From assembly GCA_022823865.1 (NCBI GenBank), contig JAJEHF010000151.1, forward strand, positions 1 to 36,679: a stretch of DNA of 36,679 nucleotides, written 5' to 3'. The number at the start of each line of letters is the position of its first letter. Position 1 is the first letter of the stretch. The notes beneath the pieces were generated by a model, which worked only from the letters and a program-made list of their open reading frames with translations, did not search any database and was not told where the DNA came from. Of the stretch, positions 26,565 through 34,737 are shown in pieces. Position numbers and translations under genes: made by a program. Source of the DNA: Bryobacterales bacterium. GTDB lineage: Bacteria; Acidobacteriota; Terriglobia; Bryobacterales; UBA6623.

Positions 26565-27566
26565 CTAGATCAGGCGGAAAGCGATTTCCAGCCGCAGTCG
26601 GAACGGAACTTTGCGCCCTCCGCTGCGAGCCGGACGGAAGCGCCACTGGCGCACGGCTTCTACGGCCCTGTCATCGAGGCCGAGACCCAGGTAGCGCAGG
26701 ACAACGATGTTGGTAGGCATTCCGTCCGCGTCCACATCGACCTGAAGCAACACGCTGCCTTCGTGATTTGCGATCCGCGCTTCGTCTGTGTAGTCGGGCT
26801 CAGTGCGCTCGATCAAGACCGCCGGCTGGACACCGGCACCCGCCGCGAGTGTCCCTAGGTCCGCCGGGTTCGCCGGAGTTGACTGCTCCCGGCGGAGCTC
26901 GAGGGCCCGCTCCTCGAATTCCGTCGCATCGGTCGGTCGCGATAGCTTGTGCAGCAGCCGGGCCATGTGGTCCAGCGTCATGATCGTGTCCGGATGATCT
27001 TCGCCGAGGCTCTTCTCCCGGATCTCGAGCGCCGTGCGGTAGTAGGACTCGGCCTTCGCGTAGAGAACTTGGTTCTCGTACAGCACCGCGAGATTGTTCA
27101 CGACTGCGGCCACGTCTGCGTGATCCCGGCCGAGCAAGCGTGTTCGGGTAGCAAACGCCAGCTTGTAGAAGCTCTCCGCCTCCGTGTACTTGACGCGCAG
27201 GTGGTAGTAGCGCCCGATGTCACTGAGCAACGACGCGTACTCTAGGCTCTCGGAACCCCACGCCAGCCGCCCGATCTCGTCGGCCTCGCGGTAGAGCTGT
27301 TCCGGCACGGCGTAGTCGCCCCTGCTCAAGTGCAGCTTGGCCAGCTCCATCAACGGGACCACCCTTCGAGGATCGTCCTGTGAGAAGCCGCGCGCTTCCT
27401 CCCGGGCCTGCCGCAGCAGGCGGACCGCTTGGTCAAACTCCTTGGTTGCGAGGGCCTCGCGGGCCGAGCGGATGGACTCGTCCCAAGACCCGTCCTGCGC
27501 CCGTCCCGAACTGGCACACAACGCCACCGAGGCCGCAACCACTACCGTGAGGAAATTGCGTCCCAC
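26565..27566 (-). CDS. Exported TPR protein with a TonB C-terminal domain
   Basis: A 333-residue protein from a GTG start. Residues 1-23 are a signal peptide (FLTVVVAASVALCASSGRAQ). Residues about 25-235 carry TPR units of the kinesin-light-chain type, each with the SLG-x-DHPD or RDHADVA signature, for example YRTALEIREKSLGEDHPD. Residues about 245-333 match the TonB C-terminal fold: EPDYTDEARIANHEGSVLLQ, VDADGMPTNI and AVRQWRFRPA. There is no transmembrane anchor besides the signal, so it is not a classical TonB; such fusions are frequent in Acidobacteriota. Its role is probably protein-protein contact in the periplasm. Confidence 0.8.
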   Translation of the reverse strand: MGRNFLTVVVAASVALCASSGRAQDGSWDESIRSAREALATKEFDQAVRLLRQAREEARGFSQDDPRRVVPLMELAKLHLSRGDYAVPEQLYREADEIGRLAWGSESLEYASLLSDIGRYYHLRVKYTEAESFYKLAFATRTRLLGRDHADVAAVVNNLAVLYENQVLYAKAESYYRTALEIREKSLGEDHPDTIMTLDHMARLLHKLSRPTDATEFEERALELRREQSTPANPADLGTLAAGAGVQPAVLIERTEPDYTDEARIANHEGSVLLQVDVDADGMPTNIVVLRYLGLGLDDRAVEAVRQWRFRPARSGGRKVPFRLRLEIAFRLI

Positions 27567-27747
27567 CGTTGGAATTCACTATTCATTGCGGTTGCGGTGC
27601 AGATCAAGCCACCGTTCCCGCGACACCCTGAGTTCCCAGTTTATCAGCACCTCGGGCTTTCCAGTGCGCCGGAACGGGTGGTCGAGCCGCGACTTGGTGC
27701 TGCTCGAGGCCGAGGTCTCGACCCTCTCGGGTGCCGCCGCGCGCTTG

Positions 27748-28722
27748 TCAAGGCAGCGCCAGCTGGCGGGCCCAGCCGCGATTGTCCTCGTACCAGCGAA
27801 CCATCTCTTCGATGCCCGAGTGCAGCGAGGTTTCAGGCTGCCAGCCAAGCAATCGCCGAGCCTTGTCAATGTCGGCCCACGTGGCTGGCACGTCTACGCG
27901 CGGCACCGCTACACGCCGGACGAGGGCCTTGCGTCCCAAGCACTCTTCGATCAGGCGCAATGCGTCGCTCAGCGCTACCGGGACGTTCGAGCCTAGATTG
28001 ATCACCTCGAAGCCTGCCACCGGCTCGGCCGCCACCGTGCCGCGCGCGATATCGGAGACATACGTGAAATCGCGGGACTGGCTGCCATCGCCATGCAGGG
28101 TGATCGGCTGGCCTTCGCGAATCCACCGAACGAACCGGAAGAGGCTCATGTCAGGCCGCCCGGCCGGGCCGTACACGGTGAAGTAGCGCAGTACCGTCAC
28201 GGCAAGGCCGTGCAGATGGTGGTGGGCATGGGCCAGCGCTTCGGCGGCCAGCTTTGAAGCCGCATACGGCGAGCGGGGCCGCCCGGTGTCGCCGCGCTCG
28301 TGGAGCGGGAGATGCTCGCTGGCCCCGTAGACGCTCGAAGTCGATGCCAGCACGAGCTTTTCCACCCCGTGCGCGCTGCATGCGTCCAACACGTGCTGCG
28401 TACCGATGGCGTTTGCGCTGATGTAGGCGCCTGGCCGCGCAACGCTTTGGGGCGCACCGGCGCGCGCGGCCAAATGGAAGACGGCGGCGAAGCGGGCACG
28501 CTTGAACTCAGCGTCTAGGCAACTTCGATCAGTGATGTCGGCGCGAGCGAAGCGGAAGCCGGCGCGGCGCTCGAGCTGAGCGAGCCGCCAGTGCTTGATG
28601 ACGGGGTCGTAGGCGTCGTTCAGGTTGTCGAGACCGACAACCTGTGCGCCGGCGTCGAGCAGCCGGGCCGCGAGCCAGTGGCCTATGAAGCCCGCCGCGC
28701 CGGTAACAAGGTATGTTGGCAT
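27748..28722 (-). CDS. NAD-dependent nucleotide-sugar epimerase
   Basis: A 324-residue extended short-chain dehydrogenase. VTGAAGFIGHWLAARLLDAG binds NAD(H); the catalytic set is Ser129/130 in LASTSSVYG with Tyr153 and Lys157 in SPYAASKLAAEA. RYFTVYGPAGRPDMSLFRFV and the C-terminal ADIDKARRLLGWQPETSLHS are typical of UDP-glucuronate 4-epimerases and related enzymes. With the UDP-sugar dehydrogenase 17 bases upstream it would make an activated uronic acid for capsule, exopolysaccharide or O-antigen. Confidence 0.9.
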   Translation of the reverse strand: MPTYLVTGAAGFIGHWLAARLLDAGAQVVGLDNLNDAYDPVIKHWRLAQLERRAGFRFARADITDRSCLDAEFKRARFAAVFHLAARAGAPQSVARPGAYISANAIGTQHVLDACSAHGVEKLVLASTSSVYGASEHLPLHERGDTGRPRSPYAASKLAAEALAHAHHHLHGLAVTVLRYFTVYGPAGRPDMSLFRFVRWIREGQPITLHGDGSQSRDFTYVSDIARGTVAAEPVAGFEVINLGSNVPVALSDALRLIEECLGRKALVRRVAVPRVDVPATWADIDKARRLLGWQPETSLHSGIEEMVRWYEDNRGWARQLALP

Positions 28723-28739
28723 GCGCTGATCCCCTGCCT

Positions 28740-30038
28740 TCAGAGGCGCAGCAGGTGTGGGGCGGAAGTGCCGCCGAGCGCATTGCGAGTATCAAGGATC
28801 AGCGGCGCTACCTCGAGCAGGCGATCGTAGTCCACGCCGTCGTGATCCGCCAGGATGACCGCGATATCAGCCTCGCTGGCGGAGCGGATCAAGTCGCTGC
28901 GGTCGAGAGCCAGCGAGCCAGCGCGCAACTCGGCGACATGGGGGTCGCTGAATGTAATGCCGGCGCCCATGCCCGACAGCAAGGCCGCGATGTCGAGGGC
29001 GGGGGATTCGCGGGTGTCGCCTACGTTGCGCTTGTAGGCTACTCCGACCAAGTGGATGCGACTGCCCCGGACCGGCTTGCCTGCGTCGTTGAGCGCCGAT
29101 TGGACCCGGTCCACGACGTGGCGCGGCATCTCGCCGTTGATTTCCGATGCCAGCCGGATCAGCCGCGGTTCGTATCCTGCCTGCCTGGATTTCCAAGACA
29201 GCAAGTGCGGGTCGACCGGGACGCAGTGTCCGCCCAAGCCCGGGCCGGGATAGAAGGGCATGAACCCGAACGGCTTCGTCGCGGCCGCCTCGATGACCTC
29301 CCACACGTCGATGCCGAGGCGGCTGCACAGGACGGCGGTCTCGTTGGCTAGGCCGATGTTCACCATGCGAAACGTGTTTTCGAGCAGCTTGGCGGTCTCG
29401 GCGGCCAAGGTGGATGACACCGGCACGACCGTGTCAATGGCCCTGCCGTAGAAGGCCCGCCCCATCCGCAGGCACGCGGGCGTGACGCCTCCGATGATCT
29501 TGGGGATGTCTTTCGTGCGGTACTCGGGATTGGCGGGGTCCACGCGCTCGGGGGAGTAGCACAGGAAGAAATCCGCTCCCACGCGCAGGCCGCGCTCCGC
29601 CAAGATCGGAAGTACCGCCTCCTCTGTGGTCCCGGGGTAAGTCGTCGATTCCAAGACTACGAGCATGCCTGGCTGCAGGTGCTTTGCCAGAGCGTTGGAG
29701 GCTTCTAGCACATGGGTAAGGTCGGGATCCTTGGTCTTGCGTAGCGGAGTCGGCACGCAGATCGAGACCGCATCGCAGGTGGCGAGTTCCGAATACTCCG
29801 AACTGGCTCGCAGGCGGCCTGCTCGCACCAGTTCCGCGAGCAAGCGCGCGTCGACATCTGGCACGCTGCAGCGGCCGGAATTGATCTCGCTGACGATGTC
29901 GGAGGCGGTGTCTACGCCGACGACCGAGAAACCGGCGCGGGCCAGCTCGACCGCAAGCGGCAGGCCGGCATAGCCCAGCCCCACAACGCCCGCTCGGGCG
30001 CTGCCGTCAGCGAGCCGGGCCTCCAGTCTGCTTGCCAT
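28740..30038 (-). CDS. UDP-sugar 6-dehydrogenase
   Basis: A 432-residue NAD-dependent enzyme oxidising the C6 of a UDP-sugar. GVVGLGYAGLPLAVELARAG binds NAD; FFLCYSPERVDPANP and the catalytic Cys272 in GPGLGGHCVPVDP are hallmark motifs; GVAYKRNVGDTRESPALD is the C-terminal substrate part. The GLGYAGLPL and SPERVDPAN variants resemble UDP-N-acetylglucosamine/galactosamine dehydrogenases (WecC/TviB/WbpA-like) more than UDP-glucose dehydrogenase. I place the start at ATG 30038; an upstream GTG at 30104 would add 22 residues. It is transcribed with the epimerase, and the prepilin gene ends 75 bases upstream. Confidence 0.88.
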   Translation of the reverse strand: MASRLEARLADGSARAGVVGLGYAGLPLAVELARAGFSVVGVDTASDIVSEINSGRCSVPDVDARLLAELVRAGRLRASSEYSELATCDAVSICVPTPLRKTKDPDLTHVLEASNALAKHLQPGMLVVLESTTYPGTTEEAVLPILAERGLRVGADFFLCYSPERVDPANPEYRTKDIPKIIGGVTPACLRMGRAFYGRAIDTVVPVSSTLAAETAKLLENTFRMVNIGLANETAVLCSRLGIDVWEVIEAAATKPFGFMPFYPGPGLGGHCVPVDPHLLSWKSRQAGYEPRLIRLASEINGEMPRHVVDRVQSALNDAGKPVRGSRIHLVGVAYKRNVGDTRESPALDIAALLSGMGAGITFSDPHVAELRAGSLALDRSDLIRSASEADIAVILADHDGVDYDRLLEVAPLILDTRNALGGTSAPHLLRL

Positions 30039-30113
30039 CGCCGTGCGCTTCAGGTCTGCCGCCGTTTGGCTCGATCTCGGTGCACCGTAGGCGACCCGCG
30101 CCACAGCACGCGG

Positions 30114-30578
30114 TCACTCGATCGGAGGATCGTTCTCGGTCGCCGGCTCGGTGCCGAAGCGATAGCGGACGGTCGTGCTGTGATCGGTATAGAAGGTGCG
30201 GCTGCCCGAATCCGGCGACTGCGGATCTGCGTTGAGCGAGTAGCCAGCGGGCGTTCCGATCATCGAGAAGGCGTACCCGAGGTGAAGGCCGTCGACGAGG
30301 TTCTCGTCCATCAGGTTGGCCGAGTCCGGCGACGGCTGCCCCCCTCCTGGCACGGGGCCGAGTTCGACTAGCGACGCGGCATAGCGGCCGTACTGAGCAA
30401 AGTACTGGATCTGGGCCGTGTTGATGGCCTGGCACGAACGGATTGCCGCAAGTTCGTTCGCCATGCGCTTGGTGCTGGTGATGCGCGGGATCGCGATGGC
30501 GCTGATGATCAGGATGATCGCGATCACGATGAGGAGTTCGATCAGAGAAAATCCGCGATTTCGGCGCCGCCGGTCCAT
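30114..30578 (-). CDS. Type IV pilin-like / pseudopilin protein
   Basis: A 154-residue prepilin. MDRRRRNRGFSLIELLIVIA has a short basic leader, the prepilin peptidase site between Gly9 and Phe10, and Glu14 at mature position +5, followed by a hydrophobic N-terminal helix. The globular part contains AANTAQIQYFAQYGRYAASL-like sequence (actual INTAQIQYFAQYGRYAASL), frequent in acidobacterial and myxobacterial pilins. The ATG at 30578 follows AGGAGAGCGAGG, a good ribosome-binding region. No other pilus gene is nearby. It could build a pilus or a type II secretion pseudopilus. Confidence 0.85.
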   Translation of the reverse strand: MDRRRRNRGFSLIELLIVIAIILIISAIAIPRITSTKRMANELAAIRSCQAINTAQIQYFAQYGRYAASLVELGPVPGGGQPSPDSANLMDENLVDGLHLGYAFSMIGTPAGYSLNADPQSPDSGSRTFYTDHSTTVRYRFGTEPATENDPPIE

Positions 30579-30771
30579 TCCTCGCTCTCCTGCCTCCATT
30601 CTAGGGTCTTGCTGGGCCATCTCTATCTATCAGACGCACCTGGACGCCATCCCGTTCAGTCAGGCCTGTCCTGCCGTCCGCTAGCCGCAGCGCCATCTGC
30701 GATCCCGCTCCCGCGCCGCTTGCCCGGTGGCGGTATCATACTCTGAGCCTCGTCCGGCAACTGGGGATTCC

Positions 30772-32445
30772 ATGCAACCTGCACTTGCGGCCATCTGCTG
30801 CTTCATTGTCTACGCGGTGGTCTACCGCTTCTACGCTCGCCACTTGGGCTCGCGCATCTTCCAGCTCGACCCCAGCGCCGCCACGCCGGCCCACTCCATG
30901 AAGGACGGCGTCGACTACGTGCCCTGCCGCCGCATGGTGCTGTTCGGCCACCACTATGCCTCGATTGCCGGCTTGGCGCCCATGCTCGGCCCGGCGATTG
31001 CCGTGATCTGGGGCTGGCTGCCCGGCATGCTCTGGGTTGTTCTGGGCACGCTCTTCATCGGCGCCGTGCATGACTTCGGGGCGCTGGTCGTTTCGATGCG
31101 CCACCGGGGGATGAGTATCGGCAAGGTGGCCGAGGACCTGATCGGACGCCGTGCCAAGGGGATCTTCTTGCTGATCATTCTGTTCTTGATCTGCTTGGTC
31201 ATGGGCGTGTTCGTCCGCACCGTCTCGGGCCTGTTCACGGCGGAGTTCTATCCCGAGTCCGTCTTCCCGACCTTCACCCTGATCGCCATTGCCATGGTGA
31301 TCGGCTGGCTGGTGTACAAGCGCGGCGTGTCGGTTGTGCGCCTGACCGTGGTCGGCTTCCTGCTGATGTTGGTGTCGATCGGTGTGGGCCTGGCCATCGG
31401 CCGGCCGGACCTCAGTAGCGAGATTTGGATCCTGATCCTGCTCGTGTACGCATTCGCGGCATCCACTCTGCCTGTGTGGTCCCTGCTGCAGCCGCGCGAC
31501 TACCTCAACTCGTGGCTGCTGTACCTCGGCCTGGCCGCGTCGTACGTGGGGCTGTTCGTGCTGCGGCCGGAATTCGCGGCGCCGGTCCTGGACACGCAGC
31601 CGAACGACGCTCCGCCCATCTTTCCGTTCGTGTTCATCGTGATCGCCTGCGGCGCCATCTCCGGCTTCCATGGCTTGGTGTCCTCCGGGACGACCTCCAA
31701 GCAGATTGACAAGGAGACCGACGCCTTGCCGATCGGGTACGGCGGCATGGTCGGGGAATCGCTGCTCGGGCTGCTGGCTGTGCTGGCGTGCACGGCGGGC
31801 TTCCGCTCTGCAGAGAGCTGGGCCGAGCACTACTCGAGCTGGAGCACGGCCAGCGGGTTGGCCGAGAAAATGAAGGCGTTCATCGACGGCACGGCAATGT
31901 TCTTGAGCTCCCTCGGACTTCCGGTCGAGCTCGCCCAAGCCTTCATCGCCTTGGTGGCGGTCTCGTTCGCGCTGACCTCGCTCGATTCCGGCACGCGCCT
32001 GCTGCGCTACAACATCGAGGAGATCTCGCAGTCGATCAAGGTGCCCGCGTTGGGCCAGCGCTATGTCGCGTCCACGCTCGCCGTGGTCTTGATAGGATTC
32101 TTCGCCTTCTACGAAGTGGAGGGGCAGCCTGTCGGGCTGGCGCTGTGGAGCTTGTTCGGCAGCACCAACCAGGTGTTGGGGGCGCTGACCCTGCTGGCGG
32201 TGACGATCTACTTGCGCCAGAAGGGGCGCAATTTCGTTTACACGCTCGCTCCGATGGCGTTCATGCTGACGGTGACCATCGTTGCCATGGTGATCGACAT
32301 TCGCAAGTACTGGGCCAACCAGCAGCTCTTGCTGTGGGGCGTGGCTGCCTCGATCTTCGTGCTGAGCGTGTGGTTGCTGGTCGAGGCCGTCCTGCGCTTC
32401 CGTAGCGACTCGGCCACCATCGGGGGCATGGCCGCCGGCGACTGA
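30772..32445 (+). CDS. cstA: Carbon starvation protein CstA-like transporter
   Basis: A 557-residue polytopic membrane protein, shorter than the roughly 700-residue enterobacterial CstA. FLYAVVYRFYARHLGSR-type N-terminus (actual FIVYAVVYRFYARHLGSR), VPCRRMVLFGHHYASIAGLA, GAVHDFGALVVSMRHRGMSI and SGTTSKQIDKETDALPIGYG are the family's conserved segments. Known members import peptides or pyruvate when carbon is limiting. ATG 30772 follows GGGGA. It is divergent from the pilin gene across about 190 bases and convergent with a small gene ten bases beyond its stop. Confidence 0.93.
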   Translation: MQPALAAICCFIVYAVVYRFYARHLGSRIFQLDPSAATPAHSMKDGVDYVPCRRMVLFGHHYASIAGLAPMLGPAIAVIWGWLPGMLWVVLGTLFIGAVHDFGALVVSMRHRGMSIGKVAEDLIGRRAKGIFLLIILFLICLVMGVFVRTVSGLFTAEFYPESVFPTFTLIAIAMVIGWLVYKRGVSVVRLTVVGFLLMLVSIGVGLAIGRPDLSSEIWILILLVYAFAASTLPVWSLLQPRDYLNSWLLYLGLAASYVGLFVLRPEFAAPVLDTQPNDAPPIFPFVFIVIACGAISGFHGLVSSGTTSKQIDKETDALPIGYGGMVGESLLGLLAVLACTAGFRSAESWAEHYSSWSTASGLAEKMKAFIDGTAMFLSSLGLPVELAQAFIALVAVSFALTSLDSGTRLLRYNIEEISQSIKVPALGQRYVASTLAVVLIGFFAFYEVEGQPVGLALWSLFGSTNQVLGALTLLAVTIYLRQKGRNFVYTLAPMAFMLTVTIVAMVIDIRKYWANQQLLLWGVAASIFVLSVWLLVEAVLRFRSDSATIGGMAAGD

Positions 32446-32460
32446 CGGGAGGTCTCAGTC
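32440..32460. terminator. Short hairpin holding both convergent stop codons
   Basis: GACTGA (32440-32445) and TCAGTC (32455-32460) pair over a nine-base loop. The TGA of cstA and the TGA of the small minus-strand gene lie in the two arms. The stem is short, so its strength as terminator is uncertain. Confidence 0.35.
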
Positions 32461-32712
32461 CCAAGCCTTGGACGCTAGGTTCCGCTCCACGCTGCCATCG
32501 ACGAGGTGGAAGCCGGTGTCGTGCAAAGGGTCGGCCGAGCACACCAGCTTGGCCGGGCCGTACTCGCCCTGCGGCTCGGGGAACGTGGAGCTGAAGTCGG
32601 GGTCGCTTTCGGCGATCGTCCAGACAAGGCGGCCCTTGAACGGGACGCGAACCAACAGCTGGGCGCCGCAGGCTCGGCAGCGGTATTCCAAAGTCGGCAA
32701 TGGTACCTCCAT
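32455..32712 (-). CDS. Small Cys-containing protein, possible zinc ribbon
   Basis: An 85-residue protein starting MEVPLPTLEYRCRACGAQLL. The CRAC pair (Cys12, Cys15) and a later Cys58 followed by His64 could bind one zinc, in the manner of small regulatory zinc-ribbon proteins, but the second half of the motif is not canonical. Family unknown to me. It lies between cstA and the glycosylase-like gene. An upstream start at 32769 would add 19 residues; neither has a clear ribosome-binding site. Confidence 0.5.
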   Translation of the reverse strand: MEVPLPTLEYRCRACGAQLLVRVPFKGRLVWTIAESDPDFSSTFPEPQGEYGPAKLVCSADPLHDTGFHLVDGSVERNLASKAWD

Positions 32713-32786
32713 GGCTAGGCTGGAGCCGGCTCGCGAGGGTTGCGTCGTATGGGCACCCCCGTGCTGCAAGTGCGCAGAAGCATCAT

Positions 32787-33629
32787 TCAGGGCTCAATCC
32801 TTGTTTGCGTCCGCCGCGAGTTGTTTGCTATCTCCTCCAGCTCCGAATTGGTGAGGTGCGCTTCATCCCTTGCGCATAGGAGCCAGATCGCATTGTCGAC
32901 GAACACCACGGGCTGATCCGCCGCTGCCGCGATTTCTGCGGCGACGGTCATGACTTCCAGCTTCTCTCTCGACGTCGACTCTGGAGACTCTCTCCCCCCT
33001 CGCGTCCGCTTCCAGCGGTTGAAACGGACTAGCCCGAACGCCCCTGCCGCCCGTGTCAGGTGCCGCTCCGGCTTGGCCACGTCGAAGCCCAGATTCTTCA
33101 GTGTTTCGGCGGCGAGAGCAACGCCGAGAGAGGGGAGTTTGTATTCGCCTTGGTCGCCGAGCAGCAACGCGGCCAGCTTCGGGTCGCCGTCACTCTGCTC
33201 CACCAGAGAAGTGAAGTATCGGTCCGCCCCTCCGTTGCGCTTGCTGTATCGCAAGAGCTTTCGGGCAGCGTGAATGAGGAGCTTTAGATTGAGACTGAGG
33301 GTCATCGACCCCGCCCTTCGATCTTCAAACCACGGCACGAACCGGTTGTCTATCTCAGTGTCCGACAGGCTCGCGTACGACTCCAAGCTGAAGCCGCAGA
33401 AGAGTTCTGAGAGATCCGCCTGAACCCGCTCGACCTTTGACCAGACCGTGTTGCTGGACAATACGGCCAACAGGATCCCTTCGAATACTTCTTCGTCGCT
33501 CCAGGTTCGGCCTTCAGCTCTTTCCTTGACGGCTGCCACTTGGCCAAACTTTTGAATTCGTTCCCGCCAGCGCTCGTGCCGCAAGTCGAGACAAGCCTCA
33601 ATGTTGCTCCAGAGGATGCGATGGTTCAT
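32787..33629 (-). CDS. HhH-GPD-like DNA glycosylase, divergent
   Basis: A 280-residue, mostly helical protein. TWSDEEVFEGILLAVLSSNT through the segment ending NLKLLIHAARKLLRY follows the helical plan of 3-methyladenine DNA glycosylase I and related HhH-GPD enzymes. LPSLGVALAAETLKNLGFDV is the helix-hairpin-helix, and VAKPERHLTRAAGAFGLV is the segment after it. There, the position that is Asp in most active HhH-GPD enzymes (KPDRH-like) is Glu188. The C-terminal VVFVDNAIWLLCA fits the fold's last helix. Base-excision repair or a defence-linked glycosylase are both possible. The ATG at 33629 or a GTG at 33635 starts it. Confidence 0.55.
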   Translation of the reverse strand: MNHRILWSNIEACLDLRHERWRERIQKFGQVAAVKERAEGRTWSDEEVFEGILLAVLSSNTVWSKVERVQADLSELFCGFSLESYASLSDTEIDNRFVPWFEDRRAGSMTLSLNLKLLIHAARKLLRYSKRNGGADRYFTSLVEQSDGDPKLAALLLGDQGEYKLPSLGVALAAETLKNLGFDVAKPERHLTRAAGAFGLVRFNRWKRTRGGRESPESTSREKLEVMTVAAEIAAAADQPVVFVDNAIWLLCARDEAHLTNSELEEIANNSRRTQTRIEP

Positions 33630-33936
33630 GGTCACGTGTTCATCAAGACTCCCTGTCCGCTTAGGCGTTCACTGTACATCGCTCTTCCCGGTTCCCGTCG
33701 ATCTACTATCGGCGATCATGGATGATGACCACCCGACGAGCGGAGAGTCAACGAGAAATCGACCAGTCGAGGTCCACGTCCTTCGCACGAGCGCCCTCGC
33801 GATCTACCTCCTGCTGCGAACGAAGCATGTACTCGTCGACACCTTGGCTGGAGTCTCCATAAAGTCAATATATTCAAGTGTTTATAGAAATATGTGTGTA
33901 TCGCTGCACAGCACCAGAGGTTGTGCTAGGATACGT
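33630..33936. other. Intergenic stretch with an AT-rich patch
   Basis: Upstream of the glycosylase-like gene. An open frame from ATG 33718 (MDDDHPTSGESTRNRPVE) runs into the inverted-repeat element; it lacks a clear ribosome-binding site and resembles no family I know. Bases 33858-33900 are strongly AT-rich compared with the window and could carry a promoter. Confidence 0.3.
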
Positions 33937-34065
33937 CGTGCAACATCCGTGGGCAACCGCGAGTCGGGCTGCCTGCTGAATACAAGAGCCATACAGCAGG
34001 GTCTGGTTTGGCCACCAGATCCCGGCGAATAGGCAGGGCCTTCGTGTTCCCACGGATGTTGCACG
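33937..34065 (+). repeat. 129-bp element bounded by 17-bp perfect inverted repeats
   Basis: CGTGCAACATCCGTGGG (33937-33953) and CCCACGGATGTTGCACG (34049-34065) are exact inverted repeats. The interior contains further self-complementary pairs: CTGCCT with AGGCAG, GCTG with CAGC, and TCTGG with CCAGA around TTTGGCCA, so the whole can fold as a closed multi-branch structure. It lies 52 bases before the first gene of a two-gene cassette. It could be a structured RNA, a MITE or a recombination site. No target-site duplication is visible at its ends. Confidence 0.75.
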
Positions 34066-34117
34066 GCCCGGCACCAAGCCGGATCGAGGAACGACCAATG
34101 CAACGAAGGAACACATC

Positions 34118-34477
34118 ATGCAGACCGCCGCCGCACTATTGCTCGCGCTGGCCTCCGCCCTGACCGTATCCGGCCAGATGCTAGCCTCAGCGAATGAAAA
34201 CAACTATGCCTGCAAGGAGAGATCCGTTCTAGAGAACGCGGCGACCATCATCAAAGCTGGCCGCCGTGACGGAACCATCCTTCAATCGGCAATCGTCGTC
34301 AATGCATTCATGCAGCGCCTGATTGCCGAGAACGACTGCACTGAAATCCGAAAAGGCGATAGAGTCACCATCAAGATGGATGTCGGCGACTGGTGGATTC
34401 AGGTTGAAATCCCAGAAAAACCCGGATCGTGGTACGTTATGCGTGACACCCTCTCGAACTCAGGAATATCCAAATGA
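34118..34477 (+). CDS. Small exported protein of unknown function
   Basis: A 119-residue protein. ATG 34118 has AAGGA with a suitable spacer. MQTAAALLLALASALTVSGQ is a signal peptide. The mature part has two cysteines (in YACKERS and ENDCTEI) that could form a disulfide, a basic helical middle, and a C-terminal beta-like part WWIQVEIPEKPGSWYVMRD. I recognise no family. Its stop overlaps the start of the next gene (ATGA), so the two form a translationally coupled pair. Base composition is lower in GC than the core genes. Confidence 0.65.
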   Translation: MQTAAALLLALASALTVSGQMLASANENNYACKERSVLENAATIIKAGRRDGTILQSAIVVNAFMQRLIAENDCTEIRKGDRVTIKMDVGDWWIQVEIPEKPGSWYVMRDTLSNSGISK

Positions 34478-34737
34478 GCCCCATCGAAGAGAAACTCGCA
34501 CTCCAAGAGGGGCAGATTCTCGCCCTAACGGAAATACTACAGAGAATGGTCAGAATGTACCGAATCAGCAACGCGGACTGGAAGATCATCCGCAGCAGTC
34601 TACAAGGCCCGCAATTCGACGCCGTGCAAGAGTCCTTCGGACTTGTCAGTGACGAAGAGACTACACGGCGGAAGGGATTCGATCAGACCGTTCAGACAAT
34701 ATTTGATGCAGTTCCTCTTGGGAAAAATTCGGACTGA
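34474..34737 (+). CDS. Small hydrophilic helical protein of unknown function
   Basis: An 87-residue protein, ATG overlapping the preceding stop by four bases. It is all charged and helical: MSPIEEKLALQEGQILALTE then LQRMVRMYRISNADWKIIRS, with coiled-coil-like spacing. No family is recognised. Being paired with an exported protein, it may act as a cytoplasmic partner or regulator, but nothing in the sequence shows it. The last 77 bases are overlapped by an opposite-strand open frame. Confidence 0.55.
   Translation: MSPIEEKLALQEGQILALTEILQRMVRMYRISNADWKIIRSSLQGPQFDAVQESFGLVSDEETTRRKGFDQTVQTIFDAVPLGKNSD

Noticed and set aside
30736..31938. A 400-codon minus-strand open frame opposite cstA.
   Set aside because: Composition is His/Gln/Arg-rich antisense of a membrane protein; cstA motifs on the plus strand are unambiguous.
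32955..33287. Plus-strand frames opposite the glycosylase-like gene.
   Set aside because: Arg/Ser/Pro-rich shadows without ribosome-binding sites; the minus strand has the coherent helical protein.
33937..34065. Reading the inverted-repeat element as an integron attC site.
   Set aside because: The ends GTGCAAC and GTTGCAC each break the RYYYAAC/GTTRRRY consensus, the outer stem lacks the extrahelical bases typical of attC, and no integrase or second site is seen.
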